From: Bacteroidetes bacterium SW_4_67_19
GTDB taxonomy: Bacteria > Bacteroidota > Rhodothermia > Rhodothermales > Salinibacteraceae
Length of the DNA stretch: 34,114 nt
NCBI GenBank assembly: GCA_003023275.1
Contig: PXTX01000083.1
Span: 1 to 34,114 of the forward strand
Reading direction: 5' to 3'
In this document: piece by piece, positions 8,551 through 16,278 of the stretch
Layout of the letters: the number at the start of each line of letters is the position of its first letter
Position numbering within the stretch: the stretch's first letter is position 1
Program-made: the position numbers and the translations under genes
The notes under the pieces: generated by a model
The model's input: the letters and a program-made list of their open reading frames with translations, nothing else
What the model was told of the DNA's origin: nothing
Database searches by the model: none

Positions 8551-8710
8551 AGTGTGTTGGGGTACCGGAGCGTGCTGCCAGGCCGTCTCGTCGAACGAGG
8601 AAAGCCGGAAGCCGGCTCGCAGGCCGCAGCGCGCGCTTGTGGTGTTGGTTGTGATCGGGGAGTGAGGGGATGCTTAACCGGGCAGACGTGCGTTAGTTCA
8701 GATCCGAAGA
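8551..8710 (-). promoter_or_regulatory. Leader region of the cold-shock gene
   Basis: This 160-bp gene-free stretch lies between the csp start and the hpt stop, both minus strand. It contains two compact hairpins: AGCCGG/CCGGCT around a 3-nt loop (8603-8617) and CTCG/CGAG (8587-8599). Long structured leaders are known for cspA mRNAs, so a regulatory 5' UTR is reasonable, but I see no conserved cold-shock box and no certain promoter. Confidence 0.3.
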
Positions 8711-9322
8711 TTAACGTTTTTCTTTCTCTTCCGCTGGGGCCTCTCCCGCCTGGGCGTAGAGGGCCGGCAGCCGCCGCGCAAGCTGCCCGTAATCGAGCCC
8801 GTAGCCGATGACGAACCGATCCGGAATCGCGAACCCCACGTAGTCGATGGGCACGTCCTTCTCGGTGGCTTCCGGTTTGTGCAACAGGGTCGCCACGCGC
8901 AGCGACGCCGTGCCCAGCGCCCCGATGCGGTCGAGGATGAACTCCATCGTCAGCCCCGTGTCTACGATGTCTTCCACGAGCACCACGTGACGGTCCTCCA
9001 GGTCGGCGTCGACGCGCTTCAGTTCGGTCACTTCGCCGCTGGAGACCTTTTCGGCGCCGTAGGAAGAGAGCTTCATGAAGTCGACCTCGCACTCGATGGT
9101 GAGCGCGCGCATCAGGTCGGCCAGAAACATGAACGACCCGTTCAGCACGCCGATTAGGATGGGCCGTTTCCCCTCCAGGTCGCGGCTAATGGCCGCGCCC
9201 AACTCCTGTACGCGCTCATGGATTTCTTCCTCTGAAAGATACAGCTGAAACGATTCGCCGTGACAGGTGACGGTTTCCTTCGCATCATTCGCAGCGGCAG
9301 CGGGACGTTGATCAGCGGACAT
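8711..9322 (-). CDS. hpt: Hypoxanthine phosphoribosyltransferase
   Basis: The 203-aa type I phosphoribosyltransferase salvages hypoxanthine or guanine with PRPP to IMP or GMP. The PRPP motif VLVEDIVDTG is at about 114-123, the substrate-side IGVLNGSFMF at 57-66, and MKLSSYG at 83-89 marks the flexible loop. The C-terminal tail is charged. The ATG at 9322 is used because upstream in-frame sequence is not protein-like. It follows tilS on the same strand with a 122-bp gap; tilS-hpt pairing is a well-known conserved neighbourhood. Confidence 0.94.
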   Translation of the reverse strand: MSADQRPAAAANDAKETVTCHGESFQLYLSEEEIHERVQELGAAISRDLEGKRPILIGVLNGSFMFLADLMRALTIECEVDFMKLSSYGAEKVSSGEVTELKRVDADLEDRHVVLVEDIVDTGLTMEFILDRIGALGTASLRVATLLHKPEATEKDVPIDYVGFAIPDRFVIGYGLDYGQLARRLPALYAQAGEAPAEEKEKR

Positions 9323-9444
9323 GGGCGGTGACGAGATGAGAAGAGGCGCGGCAGCAGGCGAACGCCCGCGGAAGACGAAGGGGATGCGCAAAAGGTAACG
9401 CGCCGCACCGTGGTCCTGCAAGCTCATCGATCCGCCGTCATCCG

Positions 9445-10695
9445 TCAGCATTCGGACGGCTCGAACGTCAGGCGCAGCACCCGCTGGGTGGACGGACGCA
9501 CCTTCGCCGACTCGGCCAGGCGGTGGCCTACGACCCACACGATGGTGTCGCCGGAGCACACGACGCGCACGCTCTTTCGCTTGCTGGGCGGCACCTTCGC
9601 ATCGGTCAGCAGGTCGCTGACGAGCGTGCGGCCGTTCATGCCCAGCGGCTGGAGGCGGTCTCCGGGCTGCCACGGGCGCACGTCAAGCGGAAGCGCCAGC
9701 GCCTCGGCGTCGAGCAGGGCAACGTGGGGGTCGTCGGCGGTGAGCGACTCCGGGGGGGCAGGCAGCCGCTCGGCGCGCAGCGTGCCGCCGGGCCAGCAGG
9801 CGGGACGGCCGGGAGCCAGCGTCTGCCCCCCTCCTTCTTTCATGCGCTCTTCTTTTGCCTGCACGAAGCGCAGCGCATCGCGCTCGCGCCACACGCGGCC
9901 CGCCTCGAAGTCGACGCGCCGCCCCGGCTGGGCGTCCAGCAGCTTCTCTAATTCGCCGGCGACGGCCTGGGTGCGCGGCGCGCCGGGACACCAGCGACGC
10001 AGCCCCTCCAGCAGCAGGCGTCCGCGCCACACCGGCGGCGCAGCGCGAAGCGCCTCCACGGCCAGCGCCTGCGCGCCGTCGTCCGGTCCTTCGGAGGCCT
10101 CCTCGAAGCGGCGGCGAAGCTCGGGACGTAGCGCCTCGTCCACGTACTGCCGCACCAGCGCAGCCGAGCGCGCGAGGCGATCCGCCGCGCCGGAGAAGTG
10201 CGCTTCGAGCGCCGGCAGCACGTCGCGCCGCAACGCCGCCCGCTTGAAGCGCGCGTCGCGGTTCGATGGGTCCTCGCGCCACGGCAGCCCCTGCGCCTCG
10301 GCGTACGCTTCGATCTCGTCGCGCCCCACCGCCAGCAGGGGCCGCACCAACGATACCGCCCGTTCACTCCCGTCCTCTTCCCCTCCCAGACGCCGTTTCG
10401 GGCGCATCCCGGCCAGCCCTTCCGGGCCGCTGCCGCGCAGCAGGTTCAACAGCAGCGTCTCGGCCTGGTCGTCGCGATGGTGACCGACGGCGACGTGACG
10501 GCTGCCGGCGTCGTCGGCGTTTGCCCGCAGGCCGTAGTTGACGTGGGCGGCGGCGACGTCCCAGCCCCTCCGGCGCAGCAGATGCACCAGCGCGACCGAG
10601 TCGACGCCCCCGCTCAGCCCCACCACGACCGGGCCGCCCTCCGGCGGCAACAGCGCGTGCTCTTCGATGAAGTCGCGCACCGCGTCGGTGAGCAT
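9445..10695 (-). CDS. tilS: tRNA(Ile)-lysidine synthase with an internal deletion
   Basis: The product of TilS modifies C34 of tRNA-Ile2 to lysidine, so that the tRNA reads AUA. The PP-loop SGGVDS is at 28-33 and the second core motif GHHRDDQAET at 71-80. Only 40 residues separate SGGVDS from the second motif, against about 100 in E. coli TilS: the family segment after HVNYGLRANADDA, including the conserved R-x-x-RY helix, is absent, and GSRHVAVGHH follows directly. About 50 residues are missing in frame, with the junction near 10500-10512. The C-terminal domains look normal (RPWQPGDRLQP, KVPPSKR). Start ATG 10695; an in-frame TTG at 10779 is less likely. Function is doubtful if the deletion is real. 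Confidence 0.88.
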   Translation of the reverse strand: MLTDAVRDFIEEHALLPPEGGPVVVGLSGGVDSVALVHLLRRRGWDVAAAHVNYGLRANADDAGSRHVAVGHHRDDQAETLLLNLLRGSGPEGLAGMRPKRRLGGEEDGSERAVSLVRPLLAVGRDEIEAYAEAQGLPWREDPSNRDARFKRAALRRDVLPALEAHFSGAADRLARSAALVRQYVDEALRPELRRRFEEASEGPDDGAQALAVEALRAAPPVWRGRLLLEGLRRWCPGAPRTQAVAGELEKLLDAQPGRRVDFEAGRVWRERDALRFVQAKEERMKEGGGQTLAPGRPACWPGGTLRAERLPAPPESLTADDPHVALLDAEALALPLDVRPWQPGDRLQPLGMNGRTLVSDLLTDAKVPPSKRKSVRVVCSGDTIVWVVGHRLAESAKVRPSTQRVLRLTFEPSEC

Positions 10696-10860
10696 GGGCG
10701 TGTGGCTGTAATCGTGTTGCGCGCGGAAGCCGGCCCGATGCACATTCGCTTCGGTTTCGCCGAAGTGGTCTTTTTCCAAGAAGCAACGCCGCCCGCTCTC
10801 CTTCCCTCGCTACCGAAAGCTTTTCCACGAAACACGCCCCCCGCCCCTGCTCAGCACGAC

Positions 10861-11829
10861 TCAGTCCTTCGGGCGCACGCGGCGGTAGAAGCCCAGGAAG
10901 AAGGTGTGCCCGCCGTAGAAGACGAACCCGACCCCGGCGACGACCAGCAGAAGCGCGCCGTAGGGTCCTCGCTGGAGCACCGTGAGCGCACCGCCGATGC
11001 CGATGGCCTGGTCGGGATTGGCATAGACGGCGGCCATGATGATGAGCGCCCCAACGATCCAGAGCGTCAACCCCATGGAAATGAGGCCCACGCGCCCGAA
11101 GAGCCTGGCAAAGCGCTGGCGGCGCGCCGTCTCGGGCGTCGGTGGCGGATAGAGCTGCATGTAGGAGGCGCGATAAGCACGCCAGAGCGCGTGGCTTCCC
11201 GTGAAAAAAAGCACCACGCCTGCAAAGCCGACGACCAACGACCCGTACGGCATGGCCAGCGCCCAGACCACCACCTCGCGACGGAAGCTGCGCCCTCCGG
11301 CGAAGTTGAAGGCGAGCTGCGCCGCCGTGACGGACAGGAGCGCATAGAACGACCCGCTTCCCAAGTAGCCGATGCGGCGAATGCTCGAATGCGCGCCGTC
11401 GCCCTTCATGAAGGGGTCGAGCACCACCTGCACGAAGCGCCAGAGCACGTAACAGGCCATGCCGATGGAGGTCGCCAGCAGAAGCGTCTTGCCGAAAGGC
11501 TGCCGGCGCATCTCGCGCATCACCCCGCGCGTCCCGGTGGCCTGCCCGATGCCCCACGCCGCCCGCATGGCCACCAGCCCCACCAGCGTGAAAACCGTCG
11601 CGCGCGTAAAATAGCCGAAGCGCGTGAGCCGCTCCAGCCACCGCCCCGTGCGCCCCTGCCGCACGCGTTTCACACGGCGTGTCACGCGCCCTTCTTCTTT
11701 TTCCGAATCGTCGCCTCCCGAAACCTCGCGCGCCGGCGCTTCCTCGCCCTCCGCCGACGACGTTTCCGTGTGCCCGCGGGTCGCCTCGCGGCGGGCGCGT
11801 TGCCCGGAAGCGGTCGAGGGGGTGCTCAT
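10861..11829 (-). CDS. DUF1206 membrane protein
   Basis: The 322-aa integral membrane protein has a charged, disordered N-terminus of about 65 residues rich in Glu, Arg and Ser. Three repeats of a two-helix DUF1206 unit follow, each opening with a Gly-rich R-x-G-Y/R-x-x-x-G pattern: RFGYFTRATVF, RIGYLGSGSFY and LFGRVGLISMG. Six membrane segments are expected. Function is unknown. It sits upstream of tilS on the same strand (165-bp gap) and downstream of mutL. The N-terminal extension is longer than in most relatives. Confidence 0.85.
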   Translation of the reverse strand: MSTPSTASGQRARREATRGHTETSSAEGEEAPAREVSGGDDSEKEEGRVTRRVKRVRQGRTGRWLERLTRFGYFTRATVFTLVGLVAMRAAWGIGQATGTRGVMREMRRQPFGKTLLLATSIGMACYVLWRFVQVVLDPFMKGDGAHSSIRRIGYLGSGSFYALLSVTAAQLAFNFAGGRSFRREVVVWALAMPYGSLVVGFAGVVLFFTGSHALWRAYRASYMQLYPPPTPETARRQRFARLFGRVGLISMGLTLWIVGALIIMAAVYANPDQAIGIGGALTVLQRGPYGALLLVVAGVGFVFYGGHTFFLGFYRRVRPKD

Positions 11830-12034
11830 GGACGTTGCTTCAGACGGGGGAGTGCTTCGACAGGCGCCCTTCTCAACGAGGGTCTCCCCTTCGAGAAGGA
11901 CGTGCGTGAAACTAAGGGGCAAAAGACGAGGATGTGAACCTGCACCGCTCTGGCAAGATCCCAGCGGGGTCCCCTCGCGCGAAGCACCGCCACGGCCCTG
12001 ACGTTCGCCGCTCGCTTCGCTCGGGTCGTGCGCT

Positions 12035-14083
12035 TCATCCCTCCTCCTCGAAGCGCTCTGCGAGTTTCTCAGGGGAGAGGCGCAGGACGGTCGGCTGGCC
12101 GGCAGGGTCGGCGTACGGCATTTCACACCGGAAAAGCATGCGCACGAGCGCCCGCGCTTCCGACGGCGAAAGCTGCGCGTCCGGGCCCACGGCGCCCCGG
12201 CGGGCGAGGCTCTTGGCCAGGCGGTCGGAGCGCGCGTCGCCGCGAGCGGTTCCCAGCGTGCGGTATTCGTCCAGCACGTCCTCCAGCAGCGCCTGCGCGT
12301 CGCCGCGCGCCCCGGCGGGCCGCCCCTGCACCGCCACGGTGCGCCCCGAGAAGCGCTTCAGGTCGAAGCCCATGCGCCGCAGGTCCGGCAGCAGGTCGTC
12401 GAACAGCTCCACGTCGGCGGCGGGCAGCTCGATGGTCTCGGGAAAAAGCACCTGCTGCGACGGGTGGTCGGTCTCGTCCTCGACGTGGCGGCGCGCCCGT
12501 TCGTAGAGCACGCGCCGGTGCGCCGCCGGGGCGTCGATCACGAGCAGACGCCCCTCCTGCGGCACCGCCACGAAGCGCCCCCCCACCGGCCAGCACGGCG
12601 GCTCGTCCGACGGCGGTTCCCCCGAGGCGGCTTCGTCCGAGGCGGCTTCGTCCGAGGCGGCCTGGCCCGAAGCGTCCGGCGCCCCGTTCGCTTCGCCCGC
12701 GTCGTCTTCGTCGCCTTCCTCGAGCGGCGCATAGAGACGCGCCGACAGATCCCCCGCCGACGCATCAGACGATGTCCGGCCCGGCGCCGGCCCGCTCTGG
12801 CGCTGCGAACGAGGCGCCGCGTCGCGGTCTCCCGAAGCTCCCGTCCGGGACTCGCCAAAGTCAGCGCGCGGCGGCGTGCCGCGGGCGCCCGCTGCGTTGC
12901 CGCTGGGCCCGGCTGCCCCATCGTCTGCGCCGGAAAAATCTGCGCGGGAAAACCCGGTGTCGTCGACGTCGGTGCTGGGGAAGCGCCCTCCCTCGAACTG
13001 CGGCGCATCGAGTTCGCCCTCGGAGAGCGCCTCGCGCACGGCGGAGCGCAGCAGACCGTAGACGCCGCTTTTGTCCTCGAACTTGACCTCCGCCTTGGTC
13101 GGGTGCACGTTTACGTCCACGCGCGCCGGGTCGAGCGAAAGGAAAAGCGCGAAAAACGGAAAATCTCCGTCATCGAGGAGCGCGCCGTAGGCCGCCTTGA
13201 CTGCGTGCGCGAGATAGCGGTTCTCCACGTAGCGCCCGTTGACGAAGAGAAACTGCTCGCGGCGACTGCGACGGCTCTGGCCCGGCGCCCCGGCCACGCC
13301 GCGCACCGACAGGTAGCTCGCCTCGTCGCTCACGCGGCGCAATTCCTCGGCGCGGTCTTCCCCCAGCAGGTCCCCGATGCGCCGGCGCAGCGCTTCGAAG
13401 AAGTCGCCCTCCGCCTGCGCCACGCGGTACACCTCGTTGTCGTTGTGCACGAGGCGAAAGGCCACCCCGGGGTGCGCGAGCGCCTGCTGCTGGAAGGTCT
13501 CGACGAGGTGCTTGAACTCGGTGGCGTCGGTTTTGAGGAAGCTGCGGCGCGCGGGCACGTTGAAAAAGAGATTGCGCACCGCCACCGATGTGCCCGGCGG
13601 CGTGGCGCAGGGCGCGGCCTCCGTCTGCTCACCGCCTTCGATGCGCACGCGCATCCCCGTCGCGTCGCTGGGGCGCTTCGTCTTGAGATCCACCTGCGCG
13701 ACCGCTCCGATGGACGCGAGCGCCTCCCCGCGAAAGCCCAGCGTCTGGATGCGCTGGAGGTCGCCGGCAGCGCGCACCTTGCTGGTGGCGTGACGCTGAA
13801 AGCAGCGCTCGGCGTCGGCCGGTCCCATGCCACAGCCGTCGTCGACGACCTGCACGAGCGCGCGCCCGGCTTTTTTGACGATCAGCTCGACGTCTTCGGC
13901 CCCGGCGTCGAGCGCGTTTTCGAGCAGTTCTTTCGCTACGGACGCCGGGCGCTGCACCACCTCGCCGGCGGCGATTTTGTTGGCCAGCGTCTCGGGCATG
14001 ACCGAGATGAGGCCCTCGTCGGCCGCGTTCGACGGTTGCCGCTGGTCGGCGGCGGGTTCGGTCTGGGACGCCGGTTCGGGCAA
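12035..14083 (-). CDS. mutL: DNA mismatch repair protein MutL
   Basis: MutL couples MutS mismatch recognition to strand incision. The GHKL ATPase motifs are present: NKIAAGEVV (35-43), ELLENALDAG with Glu55/Asn56, VVDDGCGM (about 78-85) and TLGFRGEAL (about 111-119), followed by the transducer domain with FVNGRY and DVNVHPTK. A long acidic, Ala/Ser/Gly-rich linker follows, including a 15-bp tandem repeat coding ASDEA near 12620-12660. The dimerisation domain occupies about 495-682; no DQHA(x)2E(x)4E endonuclease motif is obvious (IDAPAAHRR stands in its place). The start is uncertain: the only upstream initiator is TTG at 14083, two bases from a heptad array; an internal ATG at 13999 gives a MPETLANKIAAG start but removes a Val/Ile-Ser pair typical of the family. 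Confidence 0.93.
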   Translation of the reverse strand: MPEPASQTEPAADQRQPSNAADEGLISVMPETLANKIAAGEVVQRPASVAKELLENALDAGAEDVELIVKKAGRALVQVVDDGCGMGPADAERCFQRHATSKVRAAGDLQRIQTLGFRGEALASIGAVAQVDLKTKRPSDATGMRVRIEGGEQTEAAPCATPPGTSVAVRNLFFNVPARRSFLKTDATEFKHLVETFQQQALAHPGVAFRLVHNDNEVYRVAQAEGDFFEALRRRIGDLLGEDRAEELRRVSDEASYLSVRGVAGAPGQSRRSRREQFLFVNGRYVENRYLAHAVKAAYGALLDDGDFPFFALFLSLDPARVDVNVHPTKAEVKFEDKSGVYGLLRSAVREALSEGELDAPQFEGGRFPSTDVDDTGFSRADFSGADDGAAGPSGNAAGARGTPPRADFGESRTGASGDRDAAPRSQRQSGPAPGRTSSDASAGDLSARLYAPLEEGDEDDAGEANGAPDASGQAASDEAASDEAASGEPPSDEPPCWPVGGRFVAVPQEGRLLVIDAPAAHRRVLYERARRHVEDETDHPSQQVLFPETIELPAADVELFDDLLPDLRRMGFDLKRFSGRTVAVQGRPAGARGDAQALLEDVLDEYRTLGTARGDARSDRLAKSLARRGAVGPDAQLSPSEARALVRMLFRCEMPYADPAGQPTVLRLSPEKLAERFEEEG

Positions 14084-14084
14084 A

Positions 14085-14161
14085 GCGTATTGCGTATTGC
14101 GTGTTGCGTATTGCGTGAAACGTCACACGTGCCACATTTCACGTTCCACGCGACACGTGCC
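14085..14161. repeat. Eleven-unit heptad array between mutL and the 71-aa gene
   Basis: Eleven consecutive 7-bp units without slippage: four of GCGTATT type (one GCGTGTT), GCGTGAA, ACGTCAC, ACGTGCC, ACATTTC, ACGTTCC, ACGCGAC and ACGTGCC. The array fills nearly all of the 83-bp gap between the stop of the 71-aa gene (14167) and the proposed mutL start. It is the longest array in the window and looks composite, with a tight GCGTATT half and a looser ACGTNNC half. Confidence 0.92.
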
Positions 14162-14166
14162 GCGCC

Positions 14167-14382
14167 TCAAAGCACGAGGTAGAGGTACACGGTAATCCCC
14201 AGCAGGGCCAACAGATAAGGCAGGCTGGTGGACTTGCCGCGCCGCGTCTTGCTTTTGATGCGCATGCGCTGCTTGATCCGCTCGCTGCGCTGCTTTTCTT
14301 CGTCTTCGTCCGGATCGTAGTAGCGCGGCTCGTAGTCGAACCCGCGCGGCTTTTTGCGCTTTCCGCCAGTGAACAGGCTCAT
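14167..14382 (-). CDS. Small basic/acidic protein with C-terminal membrane anchor
   Basis: The 71-aa protein begins MSLFTGGKRKKPRGF, continues with an acidic YDPDEDEEKQRSERIKQR segment, a Lys/Arg-rich stretch, and ends in one hydrophobic helix at about 54-70 (LPYLLALLGITVYLYLVL). The layout is that of a tail-anchored inner-membrane protein. Similar short conserved proteins are common next to mutL in Bacteroidota-type genomes; no function is known to me. The start at 14382 is chosen because upstream in-frame sequence is not conserved-looking. Confidence 0.75.
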   Translation of the reverse strand: MSLFTGGKRKKPRGFDYEPRYYDPDEDEEKQRSERIKQRMRIKSKTRRGKSTSLPYLLALLGITVYLYLVL

Positions 14383-14578
14383 CGTCGTAGTCGGGAGGTT
14401 GGGACGGTTGGCAGGGGCTATTTTTAACCCCGTGCGGGAAAAGCCGTTCCTCCACGGCGTGATGCATGATTCGTGTTGCGCGAGGTACTGTTTTACGGAA
14501 GCGGAAAGCATTCAAGCGCCACTACGTTCCGAATGGGGTCTGCCGGTAGAAGAAAGCAGACCGCGTTCGGCCCAGCGT

Positions 14579-14606
14579 CATCACGAATCACGCATCACGA
14601 GTCACG
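14579..14606. repeat. Heptad array overlapping the cdsA stop codon
   Basis: Units CATCACG, AATCACG, CATCACG and AGTCACG contain the cdsA stop (TGA on the minus strand, 14602-14604). TGA recurs at 14595, 14588 and 14581, thus in all three reading frames. The remaining gap up to 14383 holds no gene. Confidence 0.88.
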
Positions 14607-15477
14607 AAAACCCCCCCGCCACGTACTCCAGGTACAGGTAGACGGTGGGGGCCGCGAAGATCATTGCGTCGAAGCGGTCGAGAAGCCCCCCGTGGCCGGG
14701 CAGGATCGTCCCGCTGTCGTCGATGCTGACCGAACGCTTGAGCTTGCTCTCCGCCAGGTCGCCGAGCGGGCCGAGGATGCCGCAGATCAGCGCCAGCATG
14801 ATGACGTTGGGCCACGCCAGAAACGCCAGGGCCGGCTCGCTCTGTCCGACGAAATCGAACGTCACCGCGCGCAGCACGATGGCAACGGCCACGCTTCCGG
14901 CCAGCCCCCCGGCGGCCCCTTCCCAGGTCTTGTTCGGCGAGACGCGAGGCGCCAGCGCCCGGCGCCCGAAGAACTTGCCCACGTAGTAGGCGAAGATGTC
15001 CGCCGCCCACACCAGAAAGAAGAGCGAGAGCGTCAGCCAGAAGGCCTGGTCGTCGGTCACGTCGGGGCCTTCGGCGACGCGGATTTGCAGCACGTAGCCC
15101 AGCAGCGCCGTCGGATACACCGCGCCGAAGACGGTGTCGGCGAGGCTCACGAGGGGCTCTTCGCGCACGTGCTCGAACGGGATGTGCCCGATCAGCACCA
15201 GCACCACGACGACCACCAGCGGCCAGAGCGCCGGCACCAGGATACGCAGCACCAGCAGCGCCCCCAGCACCATGCCCAGCAGGCGGCGCGGCTTGCCGCC
15301 CCCCTCGTCCATCATTTCGTAGACTTCCCACTGGATGAGGAGCGTCCCCCCCAGCACCAGCAGCCCGAAGGGCCAGCCCCCTACCCAGGCCAGCCCCACG
15401 ACCACCGGCGCGGCCACCACGGCGGTGAGCACGCGCAGCCACGAATTGCTCAGCGGAATCGCGTCTTGAAGCGCCAT
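14602..15477 (-). CDS. cdsA: Phosphatidate cytidylyltransferase
   Basis: The 291-aa integral membrane enzyme makes CDP-diacylglycerol from phosphatidate and CTP, the branch point of phospholipid synthesis. About eight hydrophobic segments are visible. The CDS signature lies near the C-terminus: SKLKRSVSIDDSGTILPGHG followed by GLLDRFDAM, with the Asp and Gly-His-Gly residues of the active site. The VSPNKTWEG motif in the middle is also typical. Start ATG 15477 gives a normal length. It follows a DUF2007 gene by 49 bp on the same strand, so co-transcription is likely. Confidence 0.95.
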   Translation of the reverse strand: MALQDAIPLSNSWLRVLTAVVAAPVVVGLAWVGGWPFGLLVLGGTLLIQWEVYEMMDEGGGKPRRLLGMVLGALLVLRILVPALWPLVVVVVLVLIGHIPFEHVREEPLVSLADTVFGAVYPTALLGYVLQIRVAEGPDVTDDQAFWLTLSLFFLVWAADIFAYYVGKFFGRRALAPRVSPNKTWEGAAGGLAGSVAVAIVLRAVTFDFVGQSEPALAFLAWPNVIMLALICGILGPLGDLAESKLKRSVSIDDSGTILPGHGGLLDRFDAMIFAAPTVYLYLEYVAGGFS

Positions 15478-15526
15478 GCGCCGGGCGAAAAAAGCCGTTT
15501 CAGAAAAACAGCCGACGGCGAACCCG

Positions 15527-16144
15527 TTACCCGCGCTCGTCGCCGTCCGTTTCGCCGGGCTTGTCGCCGGACGCCCCTTCGGCGGACCGCTCGCCCCCCT
15601 CCTCAGACGCTTTCCCCGAGTATTCATCCGCGAGCTCTTCTTCCGCGCGCTGCTCGTCAGCGGGGCGGTTTTTCCGGGTGTGTCGCGCGCGGCGTTCGTC
15701 GCGGTGGCGGCGCTTGGCCTCCGGGTCGGCCTCGCCCTCGGGGTGCTCGCGCGCCTGCTTTTCCTCCTTGCTCACCCCCGGCTCTTCGATGGGCCCCTCG
15801 TCGGAGCCGCCGATGTTGGGGCTGGAGTCGAGGATCGCCTCTTCGCGGTCGGAGTGGGCCGGCGGGGCGTCGGGGTCGGCGCTCATGGCCGCCTCGTTGA
15901 GTTCTTCGTCGGAAAACGGCTCACTTTCGAGCACGTCGCGCGCGTCGTCCACGTCGCGCGGCGGCACCATGACGTGCACGGCGGCCAGGTCGCCCACGTT
16001 GAGGTTGAAGGCGTGGTCGCGCTGCGTGAGCACGACGGCGGTAAGCCCCGCGTCGTCGAGGCGGTCGCGCACGAGGTCGGCCTCGTAGTCGGTGCCGGTC
16101 TCGAACACGGAAATCCAGTCTTCGTAGGTGCGGCTTTCGCTCAT
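15527..16144 (-). CDS. DUF2007-domain protein with long charged tail
   Basis: The 205-aa protein has an N-terminal DUF2007-like domain (about residues 8-75: DWISVFETGTDYEADLVRDR, then LTAVVLTQRD and VHVMVPPRDVDDAR), an alpha-beta ferredoxin-like fold described as a putative signal-transducing domain. The remaining 130 residues are very rich in Glu, Asp, Arg and Ser and are probably disordered. Function is unknown. It lies just upstream of cdsA on the same strand. Start ATG 16144 is preceded by non-coding sequence with a short heptad array. Confidence 0.8.
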   Translation of the reverse strand: MSESRTYEDWISVFETGTDYEADLVRDRLDDAGLTAVVLTQRDHAFNLNVGDLAAVHVMVPPRDVDDARDVLESEPFSDEELNEAAMSADPDAPPAHSDREEAILDSSPNIGGSDEGPIEEPGVSKEEKQAREHPEGEADPEAKRRHRDERRARHTRKNRPADEQRAEEELADEYSGKASEEGGERSAEGASGDKPGETDGDERG

Positions 16145-16211
16145 CGGCCTGGAGAAGTCGTTGCGGGTATTCGTTAGAGCGCGGGGCGGGCGCGTTGCCC
16201 GTCGGGGCGTG

Positions 16212-16239
16212 GTGGATCGCAGATCGGGGATCGCGGGGG
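16212..16239. repeat. Short heptad array, GGATC spacing of 7
   Basis: GTGGATC, GCAGATC, GGGGATC and GCGGGGG are consecutive 7-bp units, with GATC every 7 bp for three units. It lies in the 134-bp gap between the symporter stop and the DUF2007 gene start. Short, so the periodicity claim is weaker than for the longer arrays. Confidence 0.6.
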
Positions 16240-16278
16240 GCACACACGGGCGGTCGCCGGGGGAAAACCATCCCCTGT

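Noticed and set aside
8551-8710. Named cold-shock or riboswitch element before csp
   Set aside because: Hairpins are present but no conserved motif of a known RNA family could be recognised.
5476-8811. 1111-aa plus-strand frame spanning four genes
   Set aside because: Crosses the lipase, DUF922, HD and csp genes with Arg-rich, motif-free sequence.
10695-10779. TTG start 28 codons before tilS
   Set aside because: The extension is not conserved-looking and the ATG at 10695 begins normally for the family.
12620-12660. 15-bp repeat in mutL as a mobile or regulatory repeat
   Set aside because: It codes an Ala/Ser/Asp/Glu linker repeat inside the disordered part of MutL and needs no other explanation.
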